A DNA stretch of 64,000 bases from Pleomorphomonas sp. NRK KF1 (GCF_023721755.1 NZ_JAMDLH010000006.1:248001-312000); one strand, 5' to 3'. Positions 20,992 through 31,367 are shown, numbered from the stretch's first letter. The notes: a model not told the origin generated them from the letters alone. Numbers and translations: made by a program.

Positions 20992-21291
20992 CGAAGCGAT
21001 CCATCGCGAAAACGCAAGAAGCTGGCCGATTTTCCTACCTTTTAAGGTTGGCATGGCTCGTTCTGGAGAAGGGGAAACACCAATAATATTACAACATATT
21101 GACAACCGATCAAATGACGCGTCTTCTGAGGGTGGGAGAGAGGATCGAGCGGCAATCCGTTTCAAGAGTTGCGCCGCGGACGACTTCGGCTTGATGGCTG
21201 GGATTCCGGCGTCACGCGGCCGGAGGAGGGGCTCCTGCCTTCCGCCACATTGCCGGCAGCGCGCGCTTTCCGGATACGAGAGGAACCACCG

Positions 21292-22338
21292 TTGATCCCA
21301 CATCTGGCAATCACCATGGGCGACCCCGCCGGCGTCGGGCCCGAGATCATCGCCAAGGCCTGCAAGGTTCTGAAACCGCAGCTCGATGCGGATGAGCTGC
21401 GCCTTCTGGTCATCGGCTCCAATGACGCGCTCAACCGGGCCTGCCGGACTTTCGCGCCTGAACTCGACATCCCCTCAGTGGACGCGGATGGCGACTGGCC
21501 GGGGCTCGCCGCGCTGCAGGCCTGCCCAGAGGGGGAGCCGATCCTGCCCGGCGTACTGTCGACGGACGGCGGGCGCTTCGCCTATCACGCCGTCGAGCAG
21601 GCGGTGCAACTGGCAAAGGCGGGGCGCATCCACGGTATCGTCACGGCGCCGCTCAACAAGGAGGCCCTGAACAAGGCCGGTTTCCATTTCGCGGGTCATA
21701 CCGACCTTCTCGCCCATCTCACGGGCGCCAAGGGATCGGTGATGATGCTGGCCCACGGCAACATGCGGGTCAGCCACGTGACGACCCACATCGCCCTCGA
21801 GGACGTGCCGAAGAAGCTGACGCCGGAACGCCTGCGCTACGTCATTGACCTCACGGCCGAGACGCTCGAGGGGCTCGGGCTGCCGCGCCGCCGCATCGCC
21901 GTTGCCGCGCTCAATCCGCACGCGGGCGAGGGTGGGCTGTTCGGCCGTCAGGATATCGAGGTCAGCGAACCGGTGATCGCCCAGTGCGTGGCCGAGGGAC
22001 TCGATGTCGTCGGGCCGGTGCCGGGCGATACCGTGTTCGTCAAGCTGCACGCTGGCCAGTTCGATGCGGTGATTGCCATGTATCATGATCAGGGTCACAT
22101 CCCCGTCAAGCTGCTCGGCTTCAACGTCGATCCGAAGACCGGCAAATGGGACTCTTTGTCCGGCGTCAACATTACGCTCGGCCTGCCGATCATCCGCACC
22201 TCGGTCGACCACGGCACGGCGTTCGACATCGCCGGCAAGGGCATTGCCAACGAGCTGAGCTTGCTCGAGGCGGTGGACTATGCGCTTCGGTTGGCGGCGA
22301 CGCGCGTCTCCGGGCTCAAGGGAGCCGGCAAGCCATGA
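21292..22338 (+). CDS. pdxA2: PdxA2-type 4-phospho-acid dehydrogenase
   Basis: A 348-residue member of the 4-hydroxythreonine-4-phosphate dehydrogenase family. Motifs are ITMGDPAGVGPEI, the metal-site HTDLLAHL, ALNPHAGEGG and MYHDQGHIPVK. It starts at TTG 21292, with AGAGGA 8 nt upstream; no ATG fits the family start. Because the island also has a DUF1537 kinase, the PdxA2 role is favoured over vitamin B6 synthesis: oxidation and decarboxylation of a 4-phospho-four-carbon acid to dihydroxyacetone phosphate. First gene of a three-gene operon (ATGA overlap with the next). Confidence 0.88.
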   Translation: MIPHLAITMGDPAGVGPEIIAKACKVLKPQLDADELRLLVIGSNDALNRACRTFAPELDIPSVDADGDWPGLAALQACPEGEPILPGVLSTDGGRFAYHAVEQAVQLAKAGRIHGIVTAPLNKEALNKAGFHFAGHTDLLAHLTGAKGSVMMLAHGNMRVSHVTTHIALEDVPKKLTPERLRYVIDLTAETLEGLGLPRRRIAVAALNPHAGEGGLFGRQDIEVSEPVIAQCVAEGLDVVGPVPGDTVFVKLHAGQFDAVIAMYHDQGHIPVKLLGFNVDPKTGKWDSLSGVNITLGLPIIRTSVDHGTAFDIAGKGIANELSLLEAVDYALRLAATRVSGLKGAGKP

Positions 22339-23477
22339 TCGCTCCGCTGAACGCGCTGGGAGCGCCGATCGATCTCATCCAGCCGCCTCGCCTGATCTTC
22401 GGTCGGGGCACCGCGGCCGAAGCCGGGCGTTGGCTGGCTTCCCATGGCATCCGCCGCCCCATGGTCGTGACCGACACCTTCAATGCCGCCCGCGTCGGCG
22501 GCCTGGATCTGCCGGGCGATCCGTTGGTGTGGGGAGACCTCGCCGGCGAGCCGACCACCGACGATCTCGCCCGCGTCGTCGCAGCCGCCGAGCAAGCGGG
22601 CGTCGATGCCGTCATCGGTTTCGGCGGCGGCAGCTCCATGGATCTCGCCAAGCTGGTCGCCGTTCTGCCCGGCAGCGGGCAAAGCTTTTCCGAAGTCGTC
22701 GGCGCCGAGAGGGTGGCGGGCAGGAAGCTGCCGATCGTCCAGGTGCCGACCACGGCCGGGACCGGCAGCGAGGTCGGGACGCGCGCGTTGGTCACCGACG
22801 TGGCGGCCCTGGCCAAGTGCGCTGTCCAGAGCCGGCACATGCTGGCCGACCTTGCCGTCGTCGACCCCGATCTAGCACTCGGCATGCCGCGCTCGATTAC
22901 CGTGGCGACAGGCGTCGATGCGCTCGCCCATTGCGTCGAGGCCTTCACCAACAGGAAGGCTCATCCGGTCATCGATCTCTACGCTCTCGAAGGTATCCGG
23001 CTCGTCGGGCTCTGGCTGGCGAAGGCGGCCGACGACGGCCACGACCCGGATGCGCGCGCCGGCATGGCGCTCGCTTCGCTCTATGGCGGCTATTGCCTCG
23101 GACCGGTCAACACCGCTGGCGGCCATGCCGTTTCCTATCCGTTGGGCGCTCGCTACCATGTGGCGCATGGCGCTGCCAACGCGCTGATCTTCCCACACGT
23201 TCTGGCCTTCAACGCACCGGCCACGCCGGATCGGACGGCGGCAATTCTCGAAGCGCTGGGACTGCCCGTCTCGACCGACTCGGCCAAGGTGTTCGACGCC
23301 GCCAACGACTGGTGCGTGCGGCTCGGCTGCGAGATGCGGATGTCGGCTTTTGGAGTGCCGGCCGACGATCTGCCGGCCATGGCCGGAGAGGCGCACGCCA
23401 TCCGCCGGCTCCTCGACAACAATCCGCGCGATCTCGCCGAAGCTGACATTCTCTCGATCTATCGCGCCGCCTTCTGA
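22335..23477 (+). CDS. Iron-containing alcohol dehydrogenase
   Basis: A 380-residue group III dehydrogenase. The NAD-binding part includes GFGGGSSMDLAKL and PTTAGTGSEV. Iron ligands lie in DALAHCVEAF and in the HAVSYPLGARYHVAHGAANA region, where three family His positions are visible. It overlaps pdxA2 by ATGA. Likely oxidises or reduces a sugar-acid or short hydroxy-acid intermediate of the island's pathway; the substrate is unknown. The related maleylacetate-reductase subgroup is an alternative. Confidence 0.87.
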   Translation: MIAPLNALGAPIDLIQPPRLIFGRGTAAEAGRWLASHGIRRPMVVTDTFNAARVGGLDLPGDPLVWGDLAGEPTTDDLARVVAAAEQAGVDAVIGFGGGSSMDLAKLVAVLPGSGQSFSEVVGAERVAGRKLPIVQVPTTAGTGSEVGTRALVTDVAALAKCAVQSRHMLADLAVVDPDLALGMPRSITVATGVDALAHCVEAFTNRKAHPVIDLYALEGIRLVGLWLAKAADDGHDPDARAGMALASLYGGYCLGPVNTAGGHAVSYPLGARYHVAHGAANALIFPHVLAFNAPATPDRTAAILEALGLPVSTDSAKVFDAANDWCVRLGCEMRMSAFGVPADDLPAMAGEAHAIRRLLDNNPRDLAEADILSIYRAAF

Positions 23478-23503
23478 CGCGTTGCATGGAAGTGGAAAGC
23501 CTC

Positions 23504-24394
23504 ATGAGCACGACCAAGGGTCCCTTCGTCGCCATTGTCACGCCGTTCGATAGCCGGGAGGAGGTCAACGTTGCCGCGCTCACCCGGCAGGTCGAGCGTC
23601 AGGCGGCAGCCGGTAACGGCGTCTTCTGCGCCGGCACCAACGGCGAGTTCTACACCCTGTCCTTCGACGAGAAGGTGCTGGTGGCAAGGACCTCGGTCGA
23701 GGCCGCCGCCGGCCGCGTGCCGGTGCTCGCCCATGTCGGCGAGATCTCGACGCATCAGACGATCGTCTTGGGCAAGGCGGTGGAGACGCTGGGGGTCGCC
23801 GCCGTCTCGGTGGTGGCGCCGTCGTTCATCGCCTGCTCGCAGGATGAACTCGTCGGCCACTACACACGGGTTGCCGATGCCCTCAAGGTGCCGGTCTATC
23901 TCTACAACATACCGGCGCGCACCGGGAACAAGATCGAGCCCGAGACGGCGGCGCGGCTCGCCGATCATCCGAATATCGTCGGCATCAAGGACAGCGCCGG
24001 CTCCGAGGAGAGCCTCGACGGCTTCCTGGCCGTTGCCCGGTCACGCCGGGACTTCGACGTGCTGGTCGGGCCGGACCATCTCATCCTGCATGGTCTGCGC
24101 AACGGCGCGGCCGGCTGCATTTCCGGCCTCGGCAACATTGCACCGCTGACGCTGAACGCCATCTGGAAGGCCCATGTCGCCGGTGATGTCGCCGCTGCGG
24201 ATGCCGCCCAGGCCCACTACGGCGAGCTTCGCAAGGCGCTCTATGCTCACGGTTTTCCCCCGACCATGGTCAAGCGCGCCCTCTATCTCGCCATGCCGGA
24301 GGTCGGCAAGAGCCGCAGCCCGGCGGTGGTCACCGACGAAGTCAACGACAAGGTGGCGGCCGTTTCGAAGGCTTTCGCCGAAGCTGTTGCCTGA
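23504..24394 (+). CDS. DHDPS/N-acetylneuraminate-lyase-family aldolase
   Basis: A 296-residue (beta/alpha)8 class I aldolase. The GTNGEFYTLS loop, the catalytic tyrosine in YLYNIPART and the Schiff-base lysine in VGIKDSAG are intact. Housekeeping DapA is usually not in a catabolic operon, so this is probably a 2-oxo-3-deoxy-acid aldolase or dehydratase, or a sialate-lyase relative. The start is ATG 23504 (MSTTKGPFV); an upstream ATG at 23486 is possible. It follows the dehydrogenase by 26 bp. Confidence 0.88.
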   Translation: MSTTKGPFVAIVTPFDSREEVNVAALTRQVERQAAAGNGVFCAGTNGEFYTLSFDEKVLVARTSVEAAAGRVPVLAHVGEISTHQTIVLGKAVETLGVAAVSVVAPSFIACSQDELVGHYTRVADALKVPVYLYNIPARTGNKIEPETAARLADHPNIVGIKDSAGSEESLDGFLAVARSRRDFDVLVGPDHLILHGLRNGAAGCISGLGNIAPLTLNAIWKAHVAGDVAAADAAQAHYGELRKALYAHGFPPTMVKRALYLAMPEVGKSRSPAVVTDEVNDKVAAVSKAFAEAVA

Positions 24395-24440
24395 GACAGG
24401 GCGGACGGTTGCCCGTCGGTCTTTTTCCGAAGCCTTGGGT

Positions 24441-24476
24441 CGTCTCGCCCGGAGCAAGCGCTTTCCGGGCGAGACG
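24441..24476. terminator. Bidirectional hairpin terminator
   Basis: A perfect inverted repeat, CGTCTCGCCCGG(A) with (T)CCGGGCGAGACG, sits between the convergent aldolase gene and the sigma54 regulator. U-tracts are short on both sides, and a smaller GACGG-TTGC-CCGTC hairpin followed by GGTCTTTTT lies just upstream at about 24404. Confidence 0.65.
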
Positions 24477-24493
24477 CGTGTTTCCAAGCTGTC

Positions 24494-26383
24494 TCAGGCA
24501 GGCTCCTTGTCCTGGGCCTTGTCCAGCCAACGCTTGACGGTGTTACGATCGATGCCGAGCCGCTGAGCGGTGCGGGTGACATTGCCGTTCTCGGTCCTGA
24601 AAACCTTGGCGACCTTGGCGGCGATGAAGTCGTCAAGCGTCGCGTCGGATTCATCCTTGTCGTCCCCTCCGGCCATGCCCATGTCGGCAAACTCCGTCAT
24701 TAACGGCATGTCGAACGGCGAAAGGGTGTGCAAGGTCGTGTATTTCTCGGCGAGATTCTCGAGCTCCCTGACGTTGCCCGGCCACGAATAGTGGCGCAAC
24801 GTCGCCAGGATCTTCTCGGGTATCGTCGGCACCGGAATGCCGCGACGCTCGCACTTCCTGCCGAGGAACAGCGCGAACAGCTGTTCGGGGTCGTTCTCTC
24901 GTTCCCTGAGTGGCGGGATCTTCAGGTCCAGAGTGTTGAGGCGATAGAAGAGGTCGGCGCGCAGACGCCCCTGCTGGATTTCCTCAAGCGGCTTTCTGTT
25001 GGTGGTGGCGATGATGCGGACCTTGATCGGGATGATCTTGTTGCCGCCGACGCGCATGATCTCCTGTGTCTGCAACGCTCTGAGCAGTTTGGACTGCAGG
25101 AAGAAATCCATTTCGGTCAGCTCGTCGAGGAACAGCGTTCCCTCGTGGGCGAGCTCGAAAAGACCGATCTTGCCCGAGCGGGCCGCGCCGGTGAACGCGC
25201 CCGGGGCGTAGCCGAACAACTCGCTTTCAAGCAGCGCACCCGGCAGCGCCGCGCAGTTCACCGCCACGAAGGGACCCTTGGCAAGAGGGCCGGCGTTGTG
25301 GATGGACTGCGCGAACAGCTCCTTGCCGGTGCCCGTCTCCCCGACGATCATGATGTTGCTGTCGGTCTGACTGTACTGTTTTGCTACCGCCACCAGTCGG
25401 CGCATCTTCTCGCTGGCAAAGAAGATGTCGTCGAAAGTGTACTTGGCATAGAAGCCGCTGTCGGCGAGTTTCCTGCGGATGACGTTGCCGGCATCCTGAA
25501 TTTTCTGGACCGGCTGGAACAGGATGACCGAGGCGCCCCCCGTGACATTGTCGGCCGAGACCGTGATGTGGTCGAGCGCCAGTTTCTCGTCCCGATAGTT
25601 GACCAGCATGTTGCGGGCGGTCTGGTTCTTACGAAAGGCCCTGTTGAGTTCGGCGCTGTCGAAATAGTCCGACAGCAGGGTGCCGATCAGTTCGTCGCGC
25701 GGCTGGGACAGGATATCGCAGCCCTGGCGGTTGATTTCCTCGATGATGCCTTCCCGATTGATCAGGATGGCGCCTTCCCTTGAGCAATTGAGAACGGTGG
25801 CGAGCTTCTCCTCGGCAAGGATGTAGCGGCAGAGGTTGTTGTAGACCAGCATGGCGCGCTCGAAAGCGTCGAGCAACGTCTCCAGGCTGGACTCGATCAG
25901 ATAGGCGTCCAGCCCTCGCGCCTGGGCCCAGTGATATGCGATGGCGTCCCCGATCACGACATCCGGATCCCATTCGCCGATCCGATCCATCTGCGCCTGG
26001 AAGGACGACTTCTCCTTCAGTTCGAAGGAGCGATAGGTGCGTCCGAGCACATCGCATACCGGTGCGACGAGGTTGATGAGCGGTTCGAAACCGGCCACGG
26101 CGATCTTCGTCGTCTCCGTGGTCTCCTGGTAGACATAGGCGAGGGTGCGCTGCACCGACGCCTCGACCTCAATGACTTCGACGCCGAGTTCCTGGCGAAT
26201 GAGGCGCGCGGTGCCGCCGCGACTTATGAAGATCTTGGCGCCCTCGGCGAGGGCTTGCCGCGCCGCTCTGACGCCCTGCTGCAGATCTCCCAAGTAAACC
26301 TTCGCCGGATAGCCGGATGCGTCGACGATACTCTGGGCGGCGATGCTGATGCGCTCGTGCGGCGCAATGAATGCAATGGCCAT
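24494..26383 (-). CDS. Sigma54-dependent activator with PrpR-type sensor domain
   Basis: A 629-residue enhancer-binding protein. Residues 1-190 resemble the PrpR N-terminal ligand domain (ISRGGTARLIRQELGVEVIEVE), a PAS-like segment follows (195-295), then the AAA+ core with Walker A GETGTGKE (348-355), the sigma54 contact GAFTGA (395-400), Walker B GTLFLDEL and arginine finger region, and a Fis-type HTH at 580-620 (TRTAQRLGIDRNTVKRWL). GGGAGG precedes the ATG. It is divergent from the ABC-importer operon, whose -24/-12 promoter it should drive. The ligand is probably a small acid related to the pathway. Confidence 0.93.
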   Translation of the reverse strand: MAIAFIAPHERISIAAQSIVDASGYPAKVYLGDLQQGVRAARQALAEGAKIFISRGGTARLIRQELGVEVIEVEASVQRTLAYVYQETTETTKIAVAGFEPLINLVAPVCDVLGRTYRSFELKEKSSFQAQMDRIGEWDPDVVIGDAIAYHWAQARGLDAYLIESSLETLLDAFERAMLVYNNLCRYILAEEKLATVLNCSREGAILINREGIIEEINRQGCDILSQPRDELIGTLLSDYFDSAELNRAFRKNQTARNMLVNYRDEKLALDHITVSADNVTGGASVILFQPVQKIQDAGNVIRRKLADSGFYAKYTFDDIFFASEKMRRLVAVAKQYSQTDSNIMIVGETGTGKELFAQSIHNAGPLAKGPFVAVNCAALPGALLESELFGYAPGAFTGAARSGKIGLFELAHEGTLFLDELTEMDFFLQSKLLRALQTQEIMRVGGNKIIPIKVRIIATTNRKPLEEIQQGRLRADLFYRLNTLDLKIPPLRERENDPEQLFALFLGRKCERRGIPVPTIPEKILATLRHYSWPGNVRELENLAEKYTTLHTLSPFDMPLMTEFADMGMAGGDDKDESDATLDDFIAAKVAKVFRTENGNVTRTAQRLGIDRNTVKRWLDKAQDKEPA

Positions 26384-26465
26384 GGTGTCCTCCCGGTTGG
26401 GAGGATGAGGTGCCTATCGAGGAAAGACAAGATGCCACCGTTGCGTAGTGCATCAGTCACGCCGG

Positions 26466-26481
26466 CAATTCGCATCAATTG
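26466..26481. promoter_or_regulatory. Candidate upstream activating site
   Basis: CAATT-CGCATC-AATTG is a perfect 5-bp inverted repeat about 75 bp upstream of the -24/-12 promoter, in the gap between the activator and its presumed target operon. Position suits an enhancer for the sigma54 activator. Short and unproven. Confidence 0.35.
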
Positions 26482-26541
26482 TCCACCGGCTGCCACCTTG
26501 ATCCAATAGAAAAATGAGAAGATTCAACTTACTAGACGATT

Positions 26542-26556
26542 TGGCATGGTGCTTGC
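26542..26556 (+). promoter_or_regulatory. Sigma54 (-24/-12) promoter of the ABC-importer operon
   Basis: TGGCATG-GTGC-TTGC has the invariant GG and GC dinucleotides with the required 10 nt between them and matches the consensus except at one base. It lies 68 bp before the ATG of the substrate-binding protein and next to a divergent sigma54 activator gene, which strongly supports function. Confidence 0.8.
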
Positions 26557-26624
26557 GTTTCGAGGGGGCGAGGCGAGAGGAGAAGCGCCGAGCAGGGATG
26601 ATGAAATCTGGAGAGGAGACATCC

Positions 26625-28232
26625 ATGAAGAACTTGCGAAAATACCTCATGATCGGCCTCGCGGCGGCGACGCTGTCGACCACGGGTCTTCCTGCCTGGG
26701 CCGATCAGGTGTTGAACATCGCCCATCCCGCGCTTGAGCAGAGCTGGTCGCCCTTGCAGGGCGGTGGACATGTTGCGCGCTGGCAATCGCTGTGGTGGGC
26801 CGCGCCGATGTACTTCGACAAGGATGGCAAGCTGACGTCCTACGTGCTGTCGAGCGCCACCCATGACGATAGCTTCCAGAACTGGACGCTGACCATCGAC
26901 CCGAAGGCCGTCTTCTCGGATGGATCCAAGATCACGGCCGAGGATGTCGTCGGAACTTGGAATCTTTGTGCCCGTCCGGCCACCAAGCATGCCCGCGTCA
27001 ACCTGTTCCTCGGGGACGTCGAAGGCTTCAACGACGTGATCGTCGGCAAGGCCAAGGACATGACCGGTCTGTCCATTGCCGCCGACGGTACCATCAGCGT
27101 GAAACTGTCGACGCCGGATCCGATCTTCGACCAGAAGATCGCCACCGCGCTCATTCCCCCGGTGAAGGTGTCGCAGGCCGTCGACGAGAATGGCGCCGAG
27201 AAGGGTGACTGGTGGCGGCCCGAGAACGGCGTCGTCGTGTCCGGCCCGTTCATGCCCGAGAGCATGGACCTCGACCAGGGCATCGTGACGATGGTTCCCA
27301 ACCCGAACTTCTTCGGGCCGAAGCCGAAGCTCGATAAGGTGGTGATCACCACGGTGTCCGATCCGATTACCGCCACGCTGATGCTGAAGCGCGGCGAGAT
27401 GGACGCCGCCACCGAGCTGATCACCCCCACCATCATTCAGGACCTTGGTGCCGACTTCCTCGGCGGCCCGGCGCTCGCCAAGGGCCAGCAGTTCTGGTTC
27501 GATCTTTCCAAGCCGCCGATGGACGATATCAACGTCCGCAAGGCGCTGACCATGTCGGTCAACTCCCAGGAACTGGCCATCGCGGCCTTCCCTGAGGGGC
27601 CGTTTACCGCTGCCACGCAGATCCTCAACAAGGTGCCCGGCGTCGACCCGGATTTCCCCAAGTACCCGTTCGATCCGGAAGCGGCCAAGGCAGCGCTCGC
27701 CGCATCCAAGTACAAGGATGCCGGCCATCTGCCGAAGATCATGTTCGTCGGCATTTCGACGCCGACGCATGAAGCGGCTGCCCAGTATATCGCCGAACAG
27801 TGGCGCAAGATCCTGGGCATCCAGGGCACCGAGATGAAGCCGGCCATCGAGACCTATTCGGGGCCCGACCAGAAGAGTGTCCAGGTGTTCCGCGACGACG
27901 TCGGCACGCGCGTGCCGGACGCGGTCTCCTATCTGATGGGGTCCATCCACTCGGGCTCAGGCAATGCCATGAACAAGATGGGCGGCTACAAGAACGAGGA
28001 AGTCGACAAGCTCCTCGAGGAGGCATCCGCCAAGGGCGTCGAAGACCCGGACCGCATCGGTTTCGCCCAGAAGGCGCAGCGCGTCTTCCGCGAAGACTGG
28101 ATGTACATCCCCTACTACTATGACGTGATGTCGAAGTGGGCGATGCCCTGGGTGCAGAACTTCGACAAGAACGATGACTGGCAGGTCATCGAGCCTTGGA
28201 ACGTCACCATCGACGAAGAGAACCGGCCGTAA
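26625..28232 (+). CDS. Peptide/opine-type ABC transporter substrate-binding protein
   Basis: A 535-residue family 5 (DppA/OppA-type) binding protein. A Sec signal peptide (KNLRKYLMIGLAAATLSTTGLPAWA) is followed by the mature lobe. The ATG at 26625 has GGAG seven nt upstream. This class carries peptides, but also nickel, opines, glycosides and sugar acids; its operon partners argue for an acidic sugar or glycoconjugate rather than a peptide. It is followed by a G+C-rich stem-loop and the permease genes. Confidence 0.9.
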   Translation: MKNLRKYLMIGLAAATLSTTGLPAWADQVLNIAHPALEQSWSPLQGGGHVARWQSLWWAAPMYFDKDGKLTSYVLSSATHDDSFQNWTLTIDPKAVFSDGSKITAEDVVGTWNLCARPATKHARVNLFLGDVEGFNDVIVGKAKDMTGLSIAADGTISVKLSTPDPIFDQKIATALIPPVKVSQAVDENGAEKGDWWRPENGVVVSGPFMPESMDLDQGIVTMVPNPNFFGPKPKLDKVVITTVSDPITATLMLKRGEMDAATELITPTIIQDLGADFLGGPALAKGQQFWFDLSKPPMDDINVRKALTMSVNSQELAIAAFPEGPFTAATQILNKVPGVDPDFPKYPFDPEAAKAALAASKYKDAGHLPKIMFVGISTPTHEAAAQYIAEQWRKILGIQGTEMKPAIETYSGPDQKSVQVFRDDVGTRVPDAVSYLMGSIHSGSGNAMNKMGGYKNEEVDKLLEEASAKGVEDPDRIGFAQKAQRVFREDWMYIPYYYDVMSKWAMPWVQNFDKNDDWQVIEPWNVTIDEENRP

Positions 28233-28247
28233 AGGCCAACTCGAAAA

Positions 28248-28278
28248 GGGGCGGGCAGGGCGACTCCTCGCCCGCCCC
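28248..28278 (+). other. Intercistronic stem-loop
   Basis: A perfect 9-bp stem, GGGGCGGGC/GCCCGCCCC, with a 13-nt loop lies just after the binding-protein gene and has no U-tract. Such elements usually protect the upstream mRNA or attenuate readthrough, giving more binding protein than membrane components. Confidence 0.5.
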
Positions 28279-28423
28279 ACGACGTCCGGAAGGCGTGCTG
28301 ATCGGTCTCGATCGGCCTGACCGCAAAGCGGCCACTCAAGAAAAAGACACTGGTGCATTCGCTTGGCGGCCGGACTTCTGGTCCGGTCGGCGGATGCTCC
28401 GGATATTGCCGGAGGAATGTCCC

Positions 28424-29380
28424 ATGGGGCGCTACGTAATCAGTAGACTTGTCAGGTGGATACCATCTGTCTTCATCCTTCTCCTGCTCGTCTATGCACT
28501 GGTCTATTTCGGTGCCGGCGACCCGATCAAGCTCATCTTCCTGCAGGCTCCGGGCGACGTCGCCTACGATCCGGCGCGCGTCGAAGCGATCCGCGAGGCG
28601 GCCGGTCTCAACCGGCCATTCCTGGTGCAGTTCTGGGATTATATCCTGAATGTCGCCCAGGGAAACTTCGGCAACTCCCTGGTATCTGGCCGCTCCGTCA
28701 ACTCGATGGTCGCCGCGGCGCTGCCGGTGACGCTCAAGATCGGTCTCGCGGCGATCCTGATCGTGTCTCTGGTCGGGATCCTGCTCGGCGTGATCGCCGC
28801 CCTCAACCAGAACAAGTGGCTCGACAACCTCATCGTCGGCTTCGCGCTGATCATCTGGGGCATTCCGGTGTTCGTCGCCGGCCCGCTGATCATCGTGTTC
28901 ATGGTTCTGGTGCTGAACCTCAACGTTCCCTACGGCTGGGCAGGCCTGTTCGACGTCAAGGTGATCGTGCCGCTTCTGGTGCTCGGTCTCAACCCGATGG
29001 CGCTGATCATCCGCCAGGCGCGCGCCGGCGTGCTGGAGGTGCTCAGCGAGGATTACGTGCGCACCGCCCGCGCCAAGGGCATTCCCAACTATCAGGTGGT
29101 GATGCGCCACATCATGCGGCCCGTTCTGACCCCGGTGGTCAGCCAGATCGGCCTTCTGGTGATCGCCACGCTCAACAACTCGATTCTCATCGAGAAGGTG
29201 TTCGGCCTGCCGGGCCTCGGTCGCATGACGGAAACGGCGATCAAGTCGTCGGACTATCCCGTCATCCTGGCGATCGTCCTGATCTTCTCGATCGTCGTCA
29301 TGGCCTCGAACCTTCTCGTGGACATTTCCTACCCGCTGCTCGACCCCCGCGCCGCCGCGAAAAAGACGGAGGATGAATGA
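28424..29380 (+). CDS. ABC transporter permease (DppB type)
   Basis: A 318-residue inner-membrane subunit. The N-terminus MGRYVISRLVRWIPSVFI is typical of DppB/OppB. The EAA-like loop is in EDYVRTARAKGIPNYQVVMRH, and NSILIEKVFGLPGLG is a family signature. A GGAGGA box precedes the ATG. A 4-bp ATGA overlap couples it to the next permease. Confidence 0.93.
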   Translation: MGRYVISRLVRWIPSVFILLLLVYALVYFGAGDPIKLIFLQAPGDVAYDPARVEAIREAAGLNRPFLVQFWDYILNVAQGNFGNSLVSGRSVNSMVAAALPVTLKIGLAAILIVSLVGILLGVIAALNQNKWLDNLIVGFALIIWGIPVFVAGPLIIVFMVLVLNLNVPYGWAGLFDVKVIVPLLVLGLNPMALIIRQARAGVLEVLSEDYVRTARAKGIPNYQVVMRHIMRPVLTPVVSQIGLLVIATLNNSILIEKVFGLPGLGRMTETAIKSSDYPVILAIVLIFSIVVMASNLLVDISYPLLDPRAAAKKTEDE

Positions 29381-30333
29381 TGACGGACCAAGCTATCCCT
29401 CTGCAGCAGGAAGAAAAACAGTTCAGCCTGGCCAAGGACGCCTTCATCCGCCTGATCGCCAACCGTCTGGCCATCGTCGGCATGGTCCTGGTCGCCTTCC
29501 TGTTCTTCGTCGCCATCTTCGGACCGTATCTCACGCCTTACGACTTCCTGAGTCAGGATCTGATGGCGCGCAACCAGGCCCCTTCATGGCAGCACTGGTT
29601 CGGCACCGACGACCTCGGGCGTGACATCATGAGCCGCGTCATCTACGGGTCGCGGACGGCGGTGATCGTCGGGTTTTCGACGGTGTCCTTCAGCCTGGTC
29701 ATCGGCCTCTTCATGGGCGCGCTCGGCGGCTATTTCGGCGGCAAGGTCGACGCCTTCGTGGTGTGGCTGATCGACATCACCATGTCGATTCCGTCACTGC
29801 TCCTGGTCATCGTGATCAACGTGTCGCTGAAGCCGCCGCTGGTGAACTGGATGGATGCTCAGTTCCTAGCAACCGGCAACGAGTTCTATCGCAACACCAT
29901 CTGGGTCGACTTCGTGCTGGTGTTCGGATCGCTGGCGTTGATCAAGTGGCCGAAGGCCGCGCGCATCATCCGCGGCCAGATCCTGTCGATCCGCAACAAG
30001 AACTACGTGCTGGCGGCGGAGGCGCTCGGCGTGCCGACGTCGAAGATCGTTCGTCGCTACGTCATCCCCAACGCGATCGGGCCGATCATCGTCTACATCA
30101 GCGCCGCTCTGGGCGAGGCCATGGTGCTGGAGTCGTCCTTCAGCTTCCTTGGCGTCGGTGTCCGTCCGCCGATCCCCAGCTGGGGCAACATGATCAGCGA
30201 CGGCCTGCGCATCTGGCAGCTCTATCCGCACGTTCTCGCCGCGCCGGCGGCGGTGCTGGCGATCGTCACCATCGCGTTCAGCTTCCTTGGCGACGGCCTG
30301 AACGACGCTCTCAATCCGCGGCAGTGGAAATGA
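29377..30333 (+). CDS. ABC transporter permease (DppC type)
   Basis: A 318-residue partner permease. Family features are WFGTDDLGRDIMSRVIYGSRTAVIVG after the first helix, the coupling loop NYVLAAEALGVPTSKIVRRYVIPN and ESSFSFLGVGVRPPIPSWG. The start is ATG 29377, overlapping dppB; a second ATG follows immediately. Confidence 0.93.
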   Translation: MMTDQAIPLQQEEKQFSLAKDAFIRLIANRLAIVGMVLVAFLFFVAIFGPYLTPYDFLSQDLMARNQAPSWQHWFGTDDLGRDIMSRVIYGSRTAVIVGFSTVSFSLVIGLFMGALGGYFGGKVDAFVVWLIDITMSIPSLLLVIVINVSLKPPLVNWMDAQFLATGNEFYRNTIWVDFVLVFGSLALIKWPKAARIIRGQILSIRNKNYVLAAEALGVPTSKIVRRYVIPNAIGPIIVYISAALGEAMVLESSFSFLGVGVRPPIPSWGNMISDGLRIWQLYPHVLAAPAAVLAIVTIAFSFLGDGLNDALNPRQWK

Positions 30334-30365
30334 GCCCGCGACAGCAAGAAGAAAGGGAGGGCGTC

Positions 30366-31363
<998 letters not shown>

Positions 31364-31367
<4 letters not shown>

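Larger units (their letters stand above)
20624..21291. other. Long AT-rich intergenic region with repeated ACAAGTT motifs
   Basis: This 668-bp stretch between divergent genes contains no convincing coding sequence. The centre (about 20780-20930) is clearly richer in A+T than its surroundings. It holds two tandem CAACTTGT copies (20788-20795, 20799-20806) and ACAAGTTTCCAA at 20980-20991, almost identical to a site in front of the GntR gene. It is therefore the likely control region of the pdxA operon and of the channel gene. Confidence 0.6.

Noticed and set aside
21052-21068. TGGCATG element upstream of pdxA, like the -24 half of a sigma54 promoter
   Set aside because: The -12 half at the required spacing is GTTC rather than TTGC, so only half of the site is present.
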